Positions 57,244-64,000 of a stretch of 64,000 nucleotides of DNA are shown piece after piece. Source of the stretch: DASUPK01 sp963724665 (GTDB lineage: Bacteria > Actinomycetota > Thermoleophilia > Solirubrobacterales > 70-9). Each line of letters opens with the position of its first letter. The stretch's first letter is position 1. The stretch is from the NCBI GenBank assembly GCA_963724665.1, contig CAVRVH010000012.1:248001-312000 (forward strand). Direction: 5' to 3'. The position numbers were made by a program, and so were the translations under genes. The notes beneath the pieces were generated by a model that searched no databases, was not told the DNA's origin, and saw nothing but the letters and a program-made list of their open reading frames with translations.

Positions 57244-58922
57244 AAGACCAGGCCCGGGCGATCCGGCAGGGTGTAGCGCGTCAAGGGCAGGCCCGCGATC
57301 GGCTTGCGCTGCGCACCGGCCTGCGGCGTGCCCTCGGTTAGCCCGAGGTGAAGGACCACAGTGCGGACGCCATACGCCTGCAGCTCGCGGACGGTGGCGG
57401 CGTCGGGGAAGGTCGCCATGTGCTTGACCAGGTCGAGCACGATCGCCGGGTTGGTGCTGGCGCGGCCGTTGACGATGTCGGGGAACCCCCGGGTGGACTC
57501 GAGCTGGAAGGCGCGATTCTCTTTGGCGGTGAGTGCCGGCAGGTGCAGCTGAGGCTGGGGGATGTCGGCAGTCGATGCGAGGGCCGGCGGCACCTGGGGC
57601 TCCGCCTGGTTGTCAAAGGGATCGAACGGCAGGCTGCGGCCCTCGGTGACGATCGCCAGGGCGAGCACGCCGGCGACAATCGGTCCGGTCCAGGTGGGCA
57701 ATCGTCGTCGCCGGAGCGCTCGGATGGCGGCCTCGGCGCCGCCGCCGGCCAGCAGGGCGAGGGCCAGCGAGGTGAAGGTCGCCATGCGCCCCGGGGTGCG
57801 GATTCCGTTCCAGCCCGGGAGCGCGTCGAAGAGCACGCGATAGGGCCAGAGCAGACCACCCTCCTCACGGAAGCCGAGCGAGAGGACCGCAAACGACGCC
57901 GCCGCGACCCCGAGCCCGATGCGCCAGCGCTTGCTGAGGCTGCTCGACCACAGCCCGGCGATTGCCAGCAGCAGGATCACCGCGCCCGGGAAGAGCGTCT
58001 TCTCCTGCCAGGTTGTGAGCGAGTCGCGGATGCCGGCGGTCGCATGCCCCCAGACAAAATTCTCCTCGGGCGCGGTCAGAAAGACCTTGAGCGGCCCCGA
58101 AAACGCCGCCACCTCGTGCGGACTGCGCCTCGACGCCGGGAAGTGGTCCCCGATGTAGAGATAGGCGTGCGCGATCCAGTACGAGATCAGGGTGAAGACG
58201 ACCGCACCCGCGACTCCCGCGACGATCATCCGCCGCGGGACCGGAGGCCGCCCGCGGACCAGCCAGGCGATCACCCCGATCAGCACGGCTCCGGCGATTC
58301 CATACGCGAACGGAAGACCGAGCGCCCAGCCGATCGAGAGCTGCCAGGCCGCGACGACCCAAGCCCAGAACAGCCACCCGGGCCGCCTCAGCCGAATCCC
58401 ACGGACGGCGAAGGCGGCCGCCAGCGGAATTCCGCCGCTCGAGATCACCTGTAGGTGGCCGTCCTGCTCGAGACGGTACGGCGCGTACGCGAAGGCCGCG
58501 CCCGCGATCACCGCCCCGACCGGCCCAAGCCCAAGTTCGCGGGCGAGCAGGTACGCGCCGAAGAAGGCGAGCGCGTAGGCGAAGATGAAGAGCAGGTCGT
58601 ATCGGACCATCGCCGCGTGCGGCCCGCTGCCGATGATTCCCGCCGGGGCGTATCCGATCAGCGCATCGCCGAAGGCGAGCGAGTACTTGGTCGGCCAGAA
58701 GCGGTTCGCGTCGAAGAAGTGCAGGGGCTGGTGGAGCAGCGCGTGCCCGCCCCAGGCGGGCTGCCAGGCCTCGGCGAGCGGGTCCCCGATGTCGCGTGGG
58801 ACGGTCGACCCCAGATGCCAGATCAGGGGCCAGGTCATCACGATCGCGAGCAGGCAGGCCCCGATCACGGCGAGTCCCACCTCTCGCCGTGTCAGCTCAC
58901 GCGGCGACATAGAGCCGGGCAT
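57165..58922 (-). CDS. multi-spanning membrane protein, GT-C/YfhO-like
   Basis: 585 residues from ATG 58922 (MPGSMSPREL; ATG 58910 is an alternative). About 11-12 helices. First extracytoplasmic loop: LGSTVPRDIGDPLAEAWQPA, with FFDANRFWPTKYSLAFGDAL, a pattern in GT-C-type membrane glycosyltransferases of actinobacteria. A soluble C-terminal domain of about 150 residues follows the last helix (PALASTADIPQPQLHLPALT, YGVRTVVLHLGLTEGTPQAG). It converges on the other GT-C-like gene and overlaps it by 79 bp, both coding. Sugar and acceptor unknown. Confidence 0.72.
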   Translation of the reverse strand: MPGSMSPRELTRREVGLAVIGACLLAIVMTWPLIWHLGSTVPRDIGDPLAEAWQPAWGGHALLHQPLHFFDANRFWPTKYSLAFGDALIGYAPAGIIGSGPHAAMVRYDLLFIFAYALAFFGAYLLARELGLGPVGAVIAGAAFAYAPYRLEQDGHLQVISSGGIPLAAAFAVRGIRLRRPGWLFWAWVVAAWQLSIGWALGLPFAYGIAGAVLIGVIAWLVRGRPPVPRRMIVAGVAGAVVFTLISYWIAHAYLYIGDHFPASRRSPHEVAAFSGPLKVFLTAPEENFVWGHATAGIRDSLTTWQEKTLFPGAVILLLAIAGLWSSSLSKRWRIGLGVAAASFAVLSLGFREEGGLLWPYRVLFDALPGWNGIRTPGRMATFTSLALALLAGGGAEAAIRALRRRRLPTWTGPIVAGVLALAIVTEGRSLPFDPFDNQAEPQVPPALASTADIPQPQLHLPALTAKENRAFQLESTRGFPDIVNGRASTNPAIVLDLVKHMATFPDAATVRELQAYGVRTVVLHLGLTEGTPQAGAQRKPIAGLPLTRYTLPDRPGLVFYEVGSSSASPGPSAGSRAAGTSGPG

Positions 58923-58959
58923 CCTCGCAATTCGGGAGGGCTCCGTGCGGCGTCGTCCA

Positions 58960-58965
58960 TATGCT
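58960..58965 (+). promoter_or_regulatory. -10 element TATGCT, predicted leaderless start
   Basis: TATGCT, 6 nt (gcggcc), then ATG at 58972. Confidence 0.5.
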
Positions 58966-58971
58966 GCGGCC

Positions 58972-59412
58972 ATGGTCATCGCACTGATCGCGATCGGCGT
59001 CATCGCCTTCCTGGCGATCGACGGCTACATCCTCTACCGCGTCTTCAAGTCGCGGGCGAGCCGCGACGACTACGGCATGTTCATGGTGCCCGGCGAGAGC
59101 ACGGTCACCGTCCCGGCGGGGAAGCTCAAGGTCTCCTACCAGGAGGAGTACAAGGCCTCAAGCGACGGAGACTCGATCGCCTTCGGCGTGCCCGGCCAGC
59201 TCCAGGTGACCGTCACCAACGCCGCGACCGGAGAGCAGGTGGAGATCAAGGGCCCGGGCTTCCGCGGAATGGGCGAGTCGCTCGACACGGGCAGCGGCTG
59301 GAGCCGCGCGCTGGTGGGCACGATCGAGATCACGGAGCCGGGCAGCTACGCGGTGAAGGCGGAGCCCGCCATCGAGGGCGCCGTCGAGCCGAAGATCCTG
59401 ATCGGGAAGTAA
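58972..59412 (+). CDS. membrane-anchored protein, paralogue of the one at 60000
   Basis: 146 residues from ATG 58972: one N-terminal transmembrane helix (MVIALIAIGVIAFLAIDGYI), then a beta-rich extracellular domain (DDYGMFMVPGESTVTVPAGK, LKVSYQEEYKASSDGDSIAF, GVPGQLQVTVTNAATGEQVE, EITEPGSYAVKAEPAIEGAV, EPKILIGK). The domain matches that of the protein encoded at 60000 (YGxxxVPGxxSVxxPxG; PGAVEPxIxFG). Unknown family. It ends 1 bp before the convergent pyrE. Confidence 0.75.
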   Translation: MVIALIAIGVIAFLAIDGYILYRVFKSRASRDDYGMFMVPGESTVTVPAGKLKVSYQEEYKASSDGDSIAFGVPGQLQVTVTNAATGEQVEIKGPGFRGMGESLDTGSGWSRALVGTIEITEPGSYAVKAEPAIEGAVEPKILIGK

Positions 59413-59413
59413 G

Positions 59414-59977
59414 TCAGGACTTGTCAGGCCGCTCGGGGTAGAGCTCGTCGATCGTAACCAGCGCCCGGTAGGGCGCGGCGGCGATCTCCTCGATCGCCAC
59501 GTCGCCGCCGGCCAGACGGTCGACGACCGAGACGACACCGGCGATCTCATGGCCCTCCTCGAGGATCCGCTCGATCGCGCGCACGGTCGAGCCACCGGTC
59601 GTCACGACATCCTCGACCACCAGGCAGCGCGTCCCCGGCTCGAGCACCGGCCCCTCGATCCAGCGCTGCAGGCCGTGCTCCTTCTTCTCCTTGCGGACGA
59701 AGAAGGCGACCAGTCCGTTGCCGGCGTCGGATCCGATGGCGGCGGTGGCGAGCGGGTCCGCGCCCATGGTCATCCCGCCGACGGCCGTGGCGCCGCGCTC
59801 CGTCGCCTCCGCGGCGACCAGATCCCCAACAGCCCGGAAGGCCGGCGGTCGCAGCAGCGCACGCTTGGCGTCGACGTAGTACTCGGCCTTCTGGCCGCTG
59901 GAGAGGGTGACCTCACCGATCACGAGGGCGTGCTCCCGCAGCTCGGCGAGCAGCACGTCGTGAGGGTCCGTCGGCAT
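59414..59977 (-). CDS. pyrE: orotate phosphoribosyltransferase
   Basis: 187 residues. Fifth step of pyrimidine synthesis: orotate + PRPP to OMP. PRPP-binding motif RCLVVEDVVTTGGSTVRAIE; VTLSSGQKAEYYVDAKRALL; GGMTMGADPLATAAIGSDAG; FFVRKEKKEHGLQRWIEGPV. Length is the family norm. The minus-strand start is 6 nt from TAGGAT in the shared palindrome. Confidence 0.95.
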   Translation of the reverse strand: MPTDPHDVLLAELREHALVIGEVTLSSGQKAEYYVDAKRALLRPPAFRAVGDLVAAEATERGATAVGGMTMGADPLATAAIGSDAGNGLVAFFVRKEKKEHGLQRWIEGPVLEPGTRCLVVEDVVTTGGSTVRAIERILEEGHEIAGVVSVVDRLAGGDVAIEEIAAAPYRALVTIDELYPERPDKS

Positions 59978-59983
59978 CGGCGC

Positions 59984-59993
59984 ATCCTAGGAT
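59984..59993. promoter_or_regulatory. palindromic ATCCTAGGAT acting as -10 on both strands
   Basis: The 10-bp palindrome reads TAGGAT on each strand. On the plus strand it is followed by 6 nt and the ATG at 60000; on the minus strand by 6 nt and the ATG of pyrE at 59977. Predicts back-to-back leaderless promoters that cannot both be occupied at once. Confidence 0.6.
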
Positions 59994-59999
59994 GCTGCG

Positions 60000-60533
60000 A
60001 TGCGGACCGGCTACAGGCTGGCGCTCGGGGTCGTCATCGTCACGGTCGTCGCCGCGATCGCCCTCTTCGTAGTCGAGGCGGTCGGCGCGAACCGCGACGC
60101 CCATGCCTACGGCCAGGTCTCGGTCCCGGGCCGCGAATCGGTGCACCTGCCGGAGGGCGAGGTGATCATCTTCTACGGGGAGCGCATCGGGCACTTCGAG
60201 CACTCGCCGCTCGCGGTGCCGTCGAACCTGCAGCTGCGGGTGCGAACCACCAGCGGCCAGCTTCTCCTGGGATCGACCCCATACGCCTTCAACCAGTTCA
60301 ACGACGGCGACTATGTGCGCCGGTCGATCGCGAAGCTCCGGGTGCCGCAGGCGGGTGACTACGAGGCGGTCACCCCCACCAACGTTCCCGGCGCCGTCGA
60401 ACCGGTGATCAGCTTCGGGCGGAACGGGACGAAGGACTTCGGCTACGTGCTCTTCGTGCTGGCGGGCGGGCTGCTGCTCGCGGCGATCCTCGGGGCCGGG
60501 ACTGCGCTGGTTGCTCGTCTCGAGCGCGACTAG
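60000..60533 (+). CDS. membrane-anchored protein with two helices, paralogue of the one at 58972
   Basis: 177 residues: N-terminal helix LALGVVIVTVVAAIALFVVE, beta-rich domain (AHAYGQVSVPGRESVHLPEG, EVIIFYGERIGHFEHSPLAV, PSNLQLRVRTTSGQLLLGST), YEAVTPTNVPGAVEPVISFG, and a second helix YVLFVLAGGLLLAAILGAGT. The extracellular domain is shared with the gene at 58972; this copy has an added C-terminal helix. Unknown family. It overlaps the convergent epimerase gene by 4 bp. Confidence 0.72.
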   Translation: MRTGYRLALGVVIVTVVAAIALFVVEAVGANRDAHAYGQVSVPGRESVHLPEGEVIIFYGERIGHFEHSPLAVPSNLQLRVRTTSGQLLLGSTPYAFNQFNDGDYVRRSIAKLRVPQAGDYEAVTPTNVPGAVEPVISFGRNGTKDFGYVLFVLAGGLLLAAILGAGTALVARLERD

Positions 60534-61471
60534 CCGAACGCCTCGCGAAAGCCCTGGCGCCAGCTCGGGTACTTCGGCTGCCAATTCAGCTCCCGCTTGG
60601 CCTTCTGGTTCGAGGCACCCTCGAGGCGGGTCGCCATCCCCACTGCCTGTTTGCCCGCGATCCAGTTTGCCAGCCAGACCGGAACACGCCGTGGCGGCTT
60701 GGCGCCGAGCGCCTCCGCACAGACCGGCAGCCACTCCGCGAGCGGCGCCGGGTCGTCGTCGCAGACGTTGTAGATGCCTGGCGCCCCCTGCTCGACCGCG
60801 GCCACCGCCGCGGACGCGGCATCCTCTACATGGACCATCGAAAAGATCCCGGTGCCGTCGCCGACGATTGGGTACCGGCGGCGGCGGACTTCATCGACCT
60901 CGAAGCCACCGGGCACGGAGCCGACGTCGGGGCCGTAGAGGTAGCCGTACCTGAGAACCACCCCCTCGAGGCCCGGCGTCTCGAGAGTCGAGCGCTCGAG
61001 CGCGGCCGCGGCGGTGATGCCCCGCGACATGGGGGCCTCGGGCGGGAGCTCCAGCAGCGGGTCGTCCTCGCTATGGGCACGTTTGCCGGTGGAGGCGTAG
61101 AAGAAGCAGACGCTCTGCGTGATCAGGCGTCGCGTTCCACCCTCAGCGGCTATCCCAGCGAGCGCTGGGCCGACGGTGCCGCGCAGCTCGTTGTTGGCAT
61201 CGAAGGTCTCGGCGGGCTTCCGATAGTTGATCTTGTCGGGCAAGCTGGTGAGCTGATTGATCACGACCTCGGGCTCCGCCTCCATGACGGTGGCCCGCAG
61301 GGCATCCGTGTCCCGCACGTCGAGGACCATCGGCTTCACCCCGAGCGCGCGAAGCGTCTCGGCGCGCTGTGGAGACCTCGTCGTCCCCACGACGTCGTAT
61401 CCAGCCTCGCGGAGTTGCCTGACGAGCGGCCGGCCGATTACGCCGGTCGCACCGGCGACGAAGACCCTCAT
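60530..61471 (-). CDS. NAD-dependent epimerase/dehydratase (extended SDR)
   Basis: 313 residues. Rossmann motif VFVAGATGVIGRPLVRQLRE, VVGTTRSPQRAETL, and QPKYPSWRQGFREAFG at the end. The active-site Tyr region is not a clear YxxxK (IYNVCDDDPAPLAEWLPVCA is the substrate side), so it belongs to the atypical SDR group with many reductases and epimerases. Function not predictable. TATTCT stands 7 nt before the ATG (61479-61484); the GGAGGA directly before the ATG is too close to be a Shine-Dalgarno sequence. Confidence 0.88.
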   Translation of the reverse strand: MRVFVAGATGVIGRPLVRQLREAGYDVVGTTRSPQRAETLRALGVKPMVLDVRDTDALRATVMEAEPEVVINQLTSLPDKINYRKPAETFDANNELRGTVGPALAGIAAEGGTRRLITQSVCFFYASTGKRAHSEDDPLLELPPEAPMSRGITAAAALERSTLETPGLEGVVLRYGYLYGPDVGSVPGGFEVDEVRRRRYPIVGDGTGIFSMVHVEDAASAAVAAVEQGAPGIYNVCDDDPAPLAEWLPVCAEALGAKPPRRVPVWLANWIAGKQAVGMATRLEGASNQKAKRELNWQPKYPSWRQGFREAFG

Positions 61472-61478
61472 TCCTCCG

Positions 61479-61484
61479 AGAATA
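61479..61484 (-). promoter_or_regulatory. -10 element TATTCT, predicted leaderless start
   Basis: Minus-strand TATTCT, 7 nt (cggagga), then ATG at 61471. Confidence 0.5.
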
Positions 61485-61499
61485 CGGAGGCGCTATCCC

Positions 61500-62411
61500 C
61501 TACAGATAGATGTGAATCGCGTCGCCGAGGTTGATCCAGTTGTAGATGTAGTGCGAGAACGGGATCGGATTCCTGACGCAGCCGTGGCTCGCCGCCTCGT
61601 GCATCGGGACGGGGTTGTAGCCGTGGGTCGCATAACCCCGGATGAAGTAGACGGAGTAGTACATCCCCTCCGAGTTGTAGCCCGGGTCCTTGCGGTAGAA
61701 GTGGTAGGTCCCTCGCACCGTCGGCGTTGAGGGCTTGCCGGTCGAGACGTGGAAGGTCGCGACCACGTTGTCGCCGTTGACGAGGGCCATCACCTGACGG
61801 GAGATGTCGACCTCGACGTGATGGCCCGAGTGGTAGCGGGGCTGGAAGCCGCCCTTGCCCTGGAGCAGCTTCTCGAAGATGACCGGCTTGTACTGGTAGT
61901 TCCGGGCCATGTTGTTGACCTTGCGGAACGCCAGGGTCGCTAGCTGCGAGCCGTGGTTGTACTTGCCGCTGACGTGGCCGCCGGTGTAGTAGCCCTCGTC
62001 GACCAGCGACTGGTTGTAGAGGTGGGAGATCGCGCCCTTGCTCAGGTGCTTTGGCACCCGGACGGTGAAGCGTTGCGGCTGAGAGCTCTGGCCGCCGCTG
62101 GTCGCCGTCACCACGTAGTTACAGCAGGAGTTGACGACGAAGGGGAAGGAGAAGTTGCCGTCCCCGCCCACGTTGATCTGCTTCTTCTCGACGGTATTGC
62201 CGCTGGCCGTGACCTCGACCGTGACGTTCTCGCCGCCGGTCGCGCCGGGCAGGCTGCCGGCCGCGGTGACCTTGTCGAGCAGGCCAGGGCTCTTCGGGCC
62301 GTTCAGGTTGAGGGTCGGGGGAGCCGTCGCCGCGCTCGCCGAGGCAGCGGGCAGCGCGAACGCCGCCAGGGCGGCGACCAGGACGATGAGCATTCCTCCC
62401 CGACGGATCAC
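61500..62411 (-). CDS. secreted L,D-transpeptidase
   Basis: 303 residues, GTG start. Signal peptide LIVLVAALAAFALPAASASA, an Ig-like domain (LNLNGPKSPGLLDKVTAAGS, VEVTASGNTVEKKQINVGGD), a peptidoglycan-binding-like helical segment (LSKGAISHLYNQSLVDEGYY), then the YkuD catalytic domain: VDISRQVMALVNGDNVVATF, HVSTGKPSTPTVRGTYHFYR, and the active site MHEAASHGCVRNPIPFSHYI (H276, C278). Forms 3-3 cross-links in peptidoglycan or attaches proteins to it. On the same strand as the genes upstream. Confidence 0.93.
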   Translation of the reverse strand: MIRRGGMLIVLVAALAAFALPAASASAATAPPTLNLNGPKSPGLLDKVTAAGSLPGATGGENVTVEVTASGNTVEKKQINVGGDGNFSFPFVVNSCCNYVVTATSGGQSSQPQRFTVRVPKHLSKGAISHLYNQSLVDEGYYTGGHVSGKYNHGSQLATLAFRKVNNMARNYQYKPVIFEKLLQGKGGFQPRYHSGHHVEVDISRQVMALVNGDNVVATFHVSTGKPSTPTVRGTYHFYRKDPGYNSEGMYYSVYFIRGYATHGYNPVPMHEAASHGCVRNPIPFSHYIYNWINLGDAIHIYL

Positions 62412-62507
62412 GACCGCGGCATTGTGCCCGATCCAGCGGTCGAGTGCATTTGCGCGGACAAGAAAAATGCCGATGATTCCGGCCTTAAATAGCCGGAGGA
62501 GCCTCGC
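62412..62507. other. gap between RDD-CPBP gene and L,D-transpeptidase gene
   Basis: Contains a short inverted repeat on the minus strand (CCGGC...GCCGG around 62480-62497) followed some bases later by a T-rich stretch (catttttctt). It may be a weak terminator for the upstream gene. CACAAT lies 9 nt before the GTG at 62411. Confidence 0.3.
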
Positions 62508-63740
62508 TCAGCATTTGCCGAGCACCACGCTGATCGCGATTGCGTTGTTCAGGAAGTGGGCGAAGATGCTCGGGTAGATGGACCCGGTCTTGTTGTAGAG
62601 CCAGGCGAGGCCTACGCCAAGCCCGGCGAGCGGGATCGCGGCAGTCGGCCCGGTCGGTGCGTGAACGAGCCCGAAGATCGCGCCTGAGAGCAACGCCGAG
62701 GGCCACAGCGACCAACGCTTGCGCAGCCCAGCGAAGAAGAAGCCGCGGAAGAAGATCTCCTCCGCGATGGGAGCGAGAACGATGATGGACATCACGGCGA
62801 AGATCGCGATCCCGATCCCGGGATTGCAGACGCCGAGCTCCTTGCCGATGTCCTCCTGCTTCGGCTGCAGGACGATCGCCGAGAACGCGATCGCCCCCGC
62901 GTAGTAGATGCCCAGCACGGCGAACATCCAGCCGAACGCCGACGGCTCGAACCGTCTCAGGCCCAGACGCCCCAGCGCCTGCCTCAGGTTGAAGCGCCAA
63001 CCGGAGGCGAAGCCGATCGCAACCGCGATCAACATGACGTCGAAGATCGCCTGAGTGGCGAGAATCGCGGCGTCGCTCGCCTTGTCCGGGTCGCCGATGT
63101 TGGGGTCGAAGGGCAGGACGAGGAGCGGCGGCACGATCACCACGAGGAACAGCCCGCCGATCAGCCCCCAGATCGAATCACCGAAGCCCCAGGTGATCTC
63201 CGGGAGGTTCTTCTGCTCGGACTCCTTCGGAACCGGGGGCGCCTGCGGGGGCGGCGGGAAGGATTCGGCTCCGCCTCGGATTGGAGCCGGTGCGACCCGC
63301 GGGGCCTTGATCAGCACCACCGTCTTGGCCGCCTTGTCGCCCAGGCGCTGCTTCCGCTTCGAGCCCGCGATCATCAGCTCGCCGATCAGGAAGAAGTCGA
63401 TCAGCCGGAGAACGTTCCTGATGCTCGCCTGACCGAAGGTGAGCTTCTCCGAGCCGTCCTCAGACGGGTCGCGCTGGCGCGCGCCCTCGCATGAACGGAC
63501 CTCGAGACCGGTCGCGTTCTTGCCGATCGTCTGTCCCCAGCGCCACTCGCAGAAGGCGAAGTAGTTGAACCAGGCGGAGAAGACGACCAGAACAACGATG
63601 TAAGCCGCCTCGTTGGAGATCGCATCGACGTTGATAGGCAGGTAGCGGAGGATGAATCCGACGCCGACCAACCAGACGGCGTTGTCGAGGGTGACGGCGA
63701 GCGCGCGCCGCCAGAACCCCGCGTAATCCAGGTTCGGCAT
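62508..63740 (-). CDS. RDD-CPBP (CAAX protease-like) fusion membrane protein
   Basis: 410 residues from ATG 63740. The first ~140 residues are an RDD domain (YAGFWRRALAVTLDNAVWLV, EWRWGQTIGKNATGLEVRSC, LIDFFLIGELMIAGSKRKQR followed by LGDKAAKT). A Pro-rich linker (SFPPPPQAPPVPKESEQKNL) leads into a CPBP/Abi domain with the motifs LAPIAEEIFFRGFFFAGLRK (EExxxR), IFGLVHAPTGPT (FxxxH) and FAHFLNNAIAI (HxxxN). CPBP proteins are intramembrane glutamate-type proteases or bacteriocin-immunity factors. Substrate unknown. One base separates it from the HAD gene. Confidence 0.87.
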   Translation of the reverse strand: MPNLDYAGFWRRALAVTLDNAVWLVGVGFILRYLPINVDAISNEAAYIVVLVVFSAWFNYFAFCEWRWGQTIGKNATGLEVRSCEGARQRDPSEDGSEKLTFGQASIRNVLRLIDFFLIGELMIAGSKRKQRLGDKAAKTVVLIKAPRVAPAPIRGGAESFPPPPQAPPVPKESEQKNLPEITWGFGDSIWGLIGGLFLVVIVPPLLVLPFDPNIGDPDKASDAAILATQAIFDVMLIAVAIGFASGWRFNLRQALGRLGLRRFEPSAFGWMFAVLGIYYAGAIAFSAIVLQPKQEDIGKELGVCNPGIGIAIFAVMSIIVLAPIAEEIFFRGFFFAGLRKRWSLWPSALLSGAIFGLVHAPTGPTAAIPLAGLGVGLAWLYNKTGSIYPSIFAHFLNNAIAISVVLGKC

Positions 63741-63741
63741 C

Positions 63742-64000
63742 TCAGAGATGCTGATCGATCTCCTCCAGCGAGGCGATGTCGCCGTCACTTCCGTCACGAT
63801 CGATCAGGAGCGGGCGGATCCCGGCGGCCCGGGCACCCGCCACGTCTTCCTCGAGCGTGTCGCCGACGTGCAGCGCCTCGGTCGCCTCGCAGCCGGCGAG
63901 CTCCAGGGCCTGCGCGAAGATCGCCGGGTCGGGCTTGCGGGCGCCGGCCTCCGCCGAGGTGATCGTCCCGTCGAGCAGATCGCCGAGCCCGCATCCCTCC
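63742..64000 (-). CDS. HAD-family phosphatase, C-terminal part (cut by window edge)
   Basis: About 85 C-terminal codons. HAD motifs III and IV: GARKPDPAIFAQALELAGC (Lys and the substrate-side region) and ALHVGDTLEEDVAGARAAGI (DxxxD), then PLLIDRDGS and the end EEIDQHL. Subclass HAD-IA, such as phosphoglycolate phosphatase or a haloacid dehalogenase relative. The nucleophile Asp is beyond the window. The stop is one base before the RDD-CPBP start. Confidence 0.88.
   Translation of the reverse strand, partial: EGCGLGDLLDGTITSAEAGARKPDPAIFAQALELAGCEATEALHVGDTLEEDVAGARAAGIRPLLIDRDGSDGDIASLEEIDQHL

Overview
The window is a gene-dense, high-GC stretch (about two thirds G+C by eye) with many GTG and some TTG starts, 1-4 bp stop/start overlaps, few hairpin terminators and no mobile element. 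The gene content fits Actinomycetota, most likely Thermoleophilia/Solirubrobacterales or a relative: eukaryote-like IleRS, DUF6458, SpoIID-like secreted protein, a beta-helix protein with a Lys/Arg/Cys-rich tail, methylmalonyl-CoA epimerase, DDN-type (F420) protein, and system-I-like ccmABCD next to hemA-hemC-cobA/hemD. The lineage is inferred from content only. Both ends cut genes: ileS on the left, a HAD phosphatase on the right.

Layout. 1-10 kb: ileS (partial), VOC protein with divergent AraC regulator, DUF6458, MarR, lipoprotein, fumC, a FAD-oxidoreductase reading frame broken by five indels, a secreted beta-helix protein, an aldehyde dehydrogenase and a SpoIID-domain protein. 10-23 kb: aldo/keto reductase, CrtC/AttH-like protein, mtnP-mtaD (methylthioadenosine salvage), ychF, PAP2, a BtrH-like protein, a membrane protein-TetR pair behind a double palindromic operator, methylmalonyl-CoA epimerase, DUF1385, M20 peptidase, chrA, NTF2-like, rarA. 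23-34 kb: a second aldehyde dehydrogenase, a secreted triple-repeat protein, then a long co-directional run ccmA-B-C-D-hemA-hemC-cobA/hemD-SAM hydrolase-birA that joins tetrapyrrole synthesis with haem export. 34-43 kb: DEAH helicase with an acidic insert, thioredoxin lipoprotein, nfeD-slipin, GNAT-galT, two unknowns, DDN protein, tRNA-Arg(CCT) and a universal stress gene followed by a partial copy of the tRNA 3' end. 43-49 kb: histidine utilisation operon hutH-hutU-def-hutF-hutI, every junction a 4-bp overlap, with a peptide deformylase-family gene where hutG would be expected. 49-64 kb: acyltransferase-SGNH protein, PhoX/DUF839 protein, hydrolase, a glycosyltransferase/methyltransferase/membrane-protein envelope cluster, pyrE flanked by two related membrane-anchored proteins, a nucleotide-sugar-type epimerase, L,D-transpeptidase, RDD-CPBP fusion and a HAD phosphatase.

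Two themes stand out. First, at 18 non-coupled genes a -10-like hexamer (mostly TAnnnT) lies exactly 6-8 nt before the start codon, which predicts widespread leaderless mRNAs; at six junctions the stop codon of the upstream gene is part of that hexamer, and at 59984-59993 one palindrome serves both strands. Second, the deformylase inside the hut operon predicts a non-orthologous N-formylglutamate deformylase. No CRISPR array, IS, prophage or recognisable defence system was seen.
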